In this document: positions 63,827 to 64,000 of the stretch, piece after piece
How positions within the stretch are numbered: the first letter of the stretch is position 1
Layout: every line of letters starts with the position of its first letter
Origin: Strongyloides papillosus
Lineage: Eukaryota; Nematoda; Chromadorea; Rhabditida; Strongyloididae
Assembly: GCA_005656395.1 (NCBI GenBank)
Contig: SRSI01000031.1
Span: 434,001 to 498,000 of the forward strand
DNA length: 64,000 nt
Reading direction: 5' to 3'
Notes under the pieces: generated by a model
Told to the model about the DNA's origin: nothing
What the model saw: only the letters and a program-made list of their open reading frames with translations
Database searches by the model: none
Translations under genes and position numbers: made by a program

Positions 63827-64000
63827 TTAAATCTCACTGTCTAAATGATTATTCGACTTTCTAAATTTTGATACTTTTTTTGTTTTTGATATTCTTGCTG
63901 TAGTTATAGTTGATTCTGTTGTAGTTGATAATGCAGCCTTAGCTTCTTTTATAGCTATCTTCAATTGTTTGATGTGTTCTTTTAACCTTTTAATTTTACG
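63827..64000 (-). CDS. C-terminal end of a gene running off the right edge; probable relative of the secreted protein at 59525-60025
   Basis: 57 codons are open from the window edge to TAA (63827-63829) on the minus strand. The visible part starts with a basic helical segment (RKIKRLKEHIKQLKIAIKEA), followed by a Thr/Ser-rich stretch (STTTESTITTA) and a basic tail. That order, helix then TTT-rich then basic, matches the end of the 166-residue secreted protein on the same strand 3.8 kb away, so I infer a paralog. The N-terminus and any signal peptide lie outside the window. The frame could also be only a last exon. Confidence 0.55.
   Translation of the reverse strand, partial: RKIKRLKEHIKQLKIAIKEAKAALSTTTESTITTARISKTKKVSKFRKSNNHLDSEI

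Noticed and set aside
1..64000. tRNA, rRNA and CRISPR features
   Set aside because: Scanned by eye for T-loop/B-box patterns, conserved rRNA blocks and regularly spaced repeats; none was found.

Overview
This 64 kb window is eukaryotic and looks like a parasitic-nematode genome of the Strongyloides / Parastrongyloides type. The evidence is very AT-rich DNA, multi-exon genes with mostly 42-50 bp GT-AG introns, T-rich acceptors a few bases before start codons that resemble spliced-leader trans-splice sites, and proteins typical of animals or nematodes. The genus is inferred from composition and gene style; no alignment was run.

Left third (1-23.8 kb), gene-rich: a C2H2 zinc-finger gene entering from the left edge (+); a four-helix membrane protein (-); PEX19 (+) and Abitram/FAM206 (+) in tandem; a VIP36-like cargo lectin (-); protein phosphatase inhibitor-2 (+); EDC4/Ge-1 mRNA-decapping scaffold (-), head-to-head with ASCC1 (+); and the DNA polymerase alpha catalytic subunit (-). 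Spliced models were rebuilt by hand from donor and acceptor sites, so most span more than one reading frame.

Middle (25.3-37.9 kb): a same-strand run of ribosomal protein P0, TCTP, a METTL26-type methyltransferase-like protein and a membrane-anchored short-chain dehydrogenase. These are followed by an unrecognised 466-residue acidic protein (-) split by a 2.28 kb intron.

Right (37.9-64 kb): a roughly 17 kb gene-free stretch, then an LTR retrotransposon (54815-57700) with two apparently identical 386 bp LTRs, a 4 bp target duplication, a primer-binding site and a polypurine tract. It has a single Gag-protease ORF and no room for reverse transcriptase or integrase. Beyond it are a small secreted-protein gene (-), a diverged terminal-inverted-repeat element flanked by TA (62326-63277), and the 3' end of a second gene (-) running off the right edge, whose C-terminus resembles that of the secreted protein.

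The genes are mostly unrelated housekeeping functions (peroxisome biogenesis, secretory cargo sorting, PP1 control, mRNA decay, replication, translation). They do not form a pathway. The novel-looking content is the recent Gag-PR-only retroelement, the TA-flanked inverted-repeat element, the putative secreted-protein family and the gene desert. I saw no tRNA, rRNA or CRISPR.
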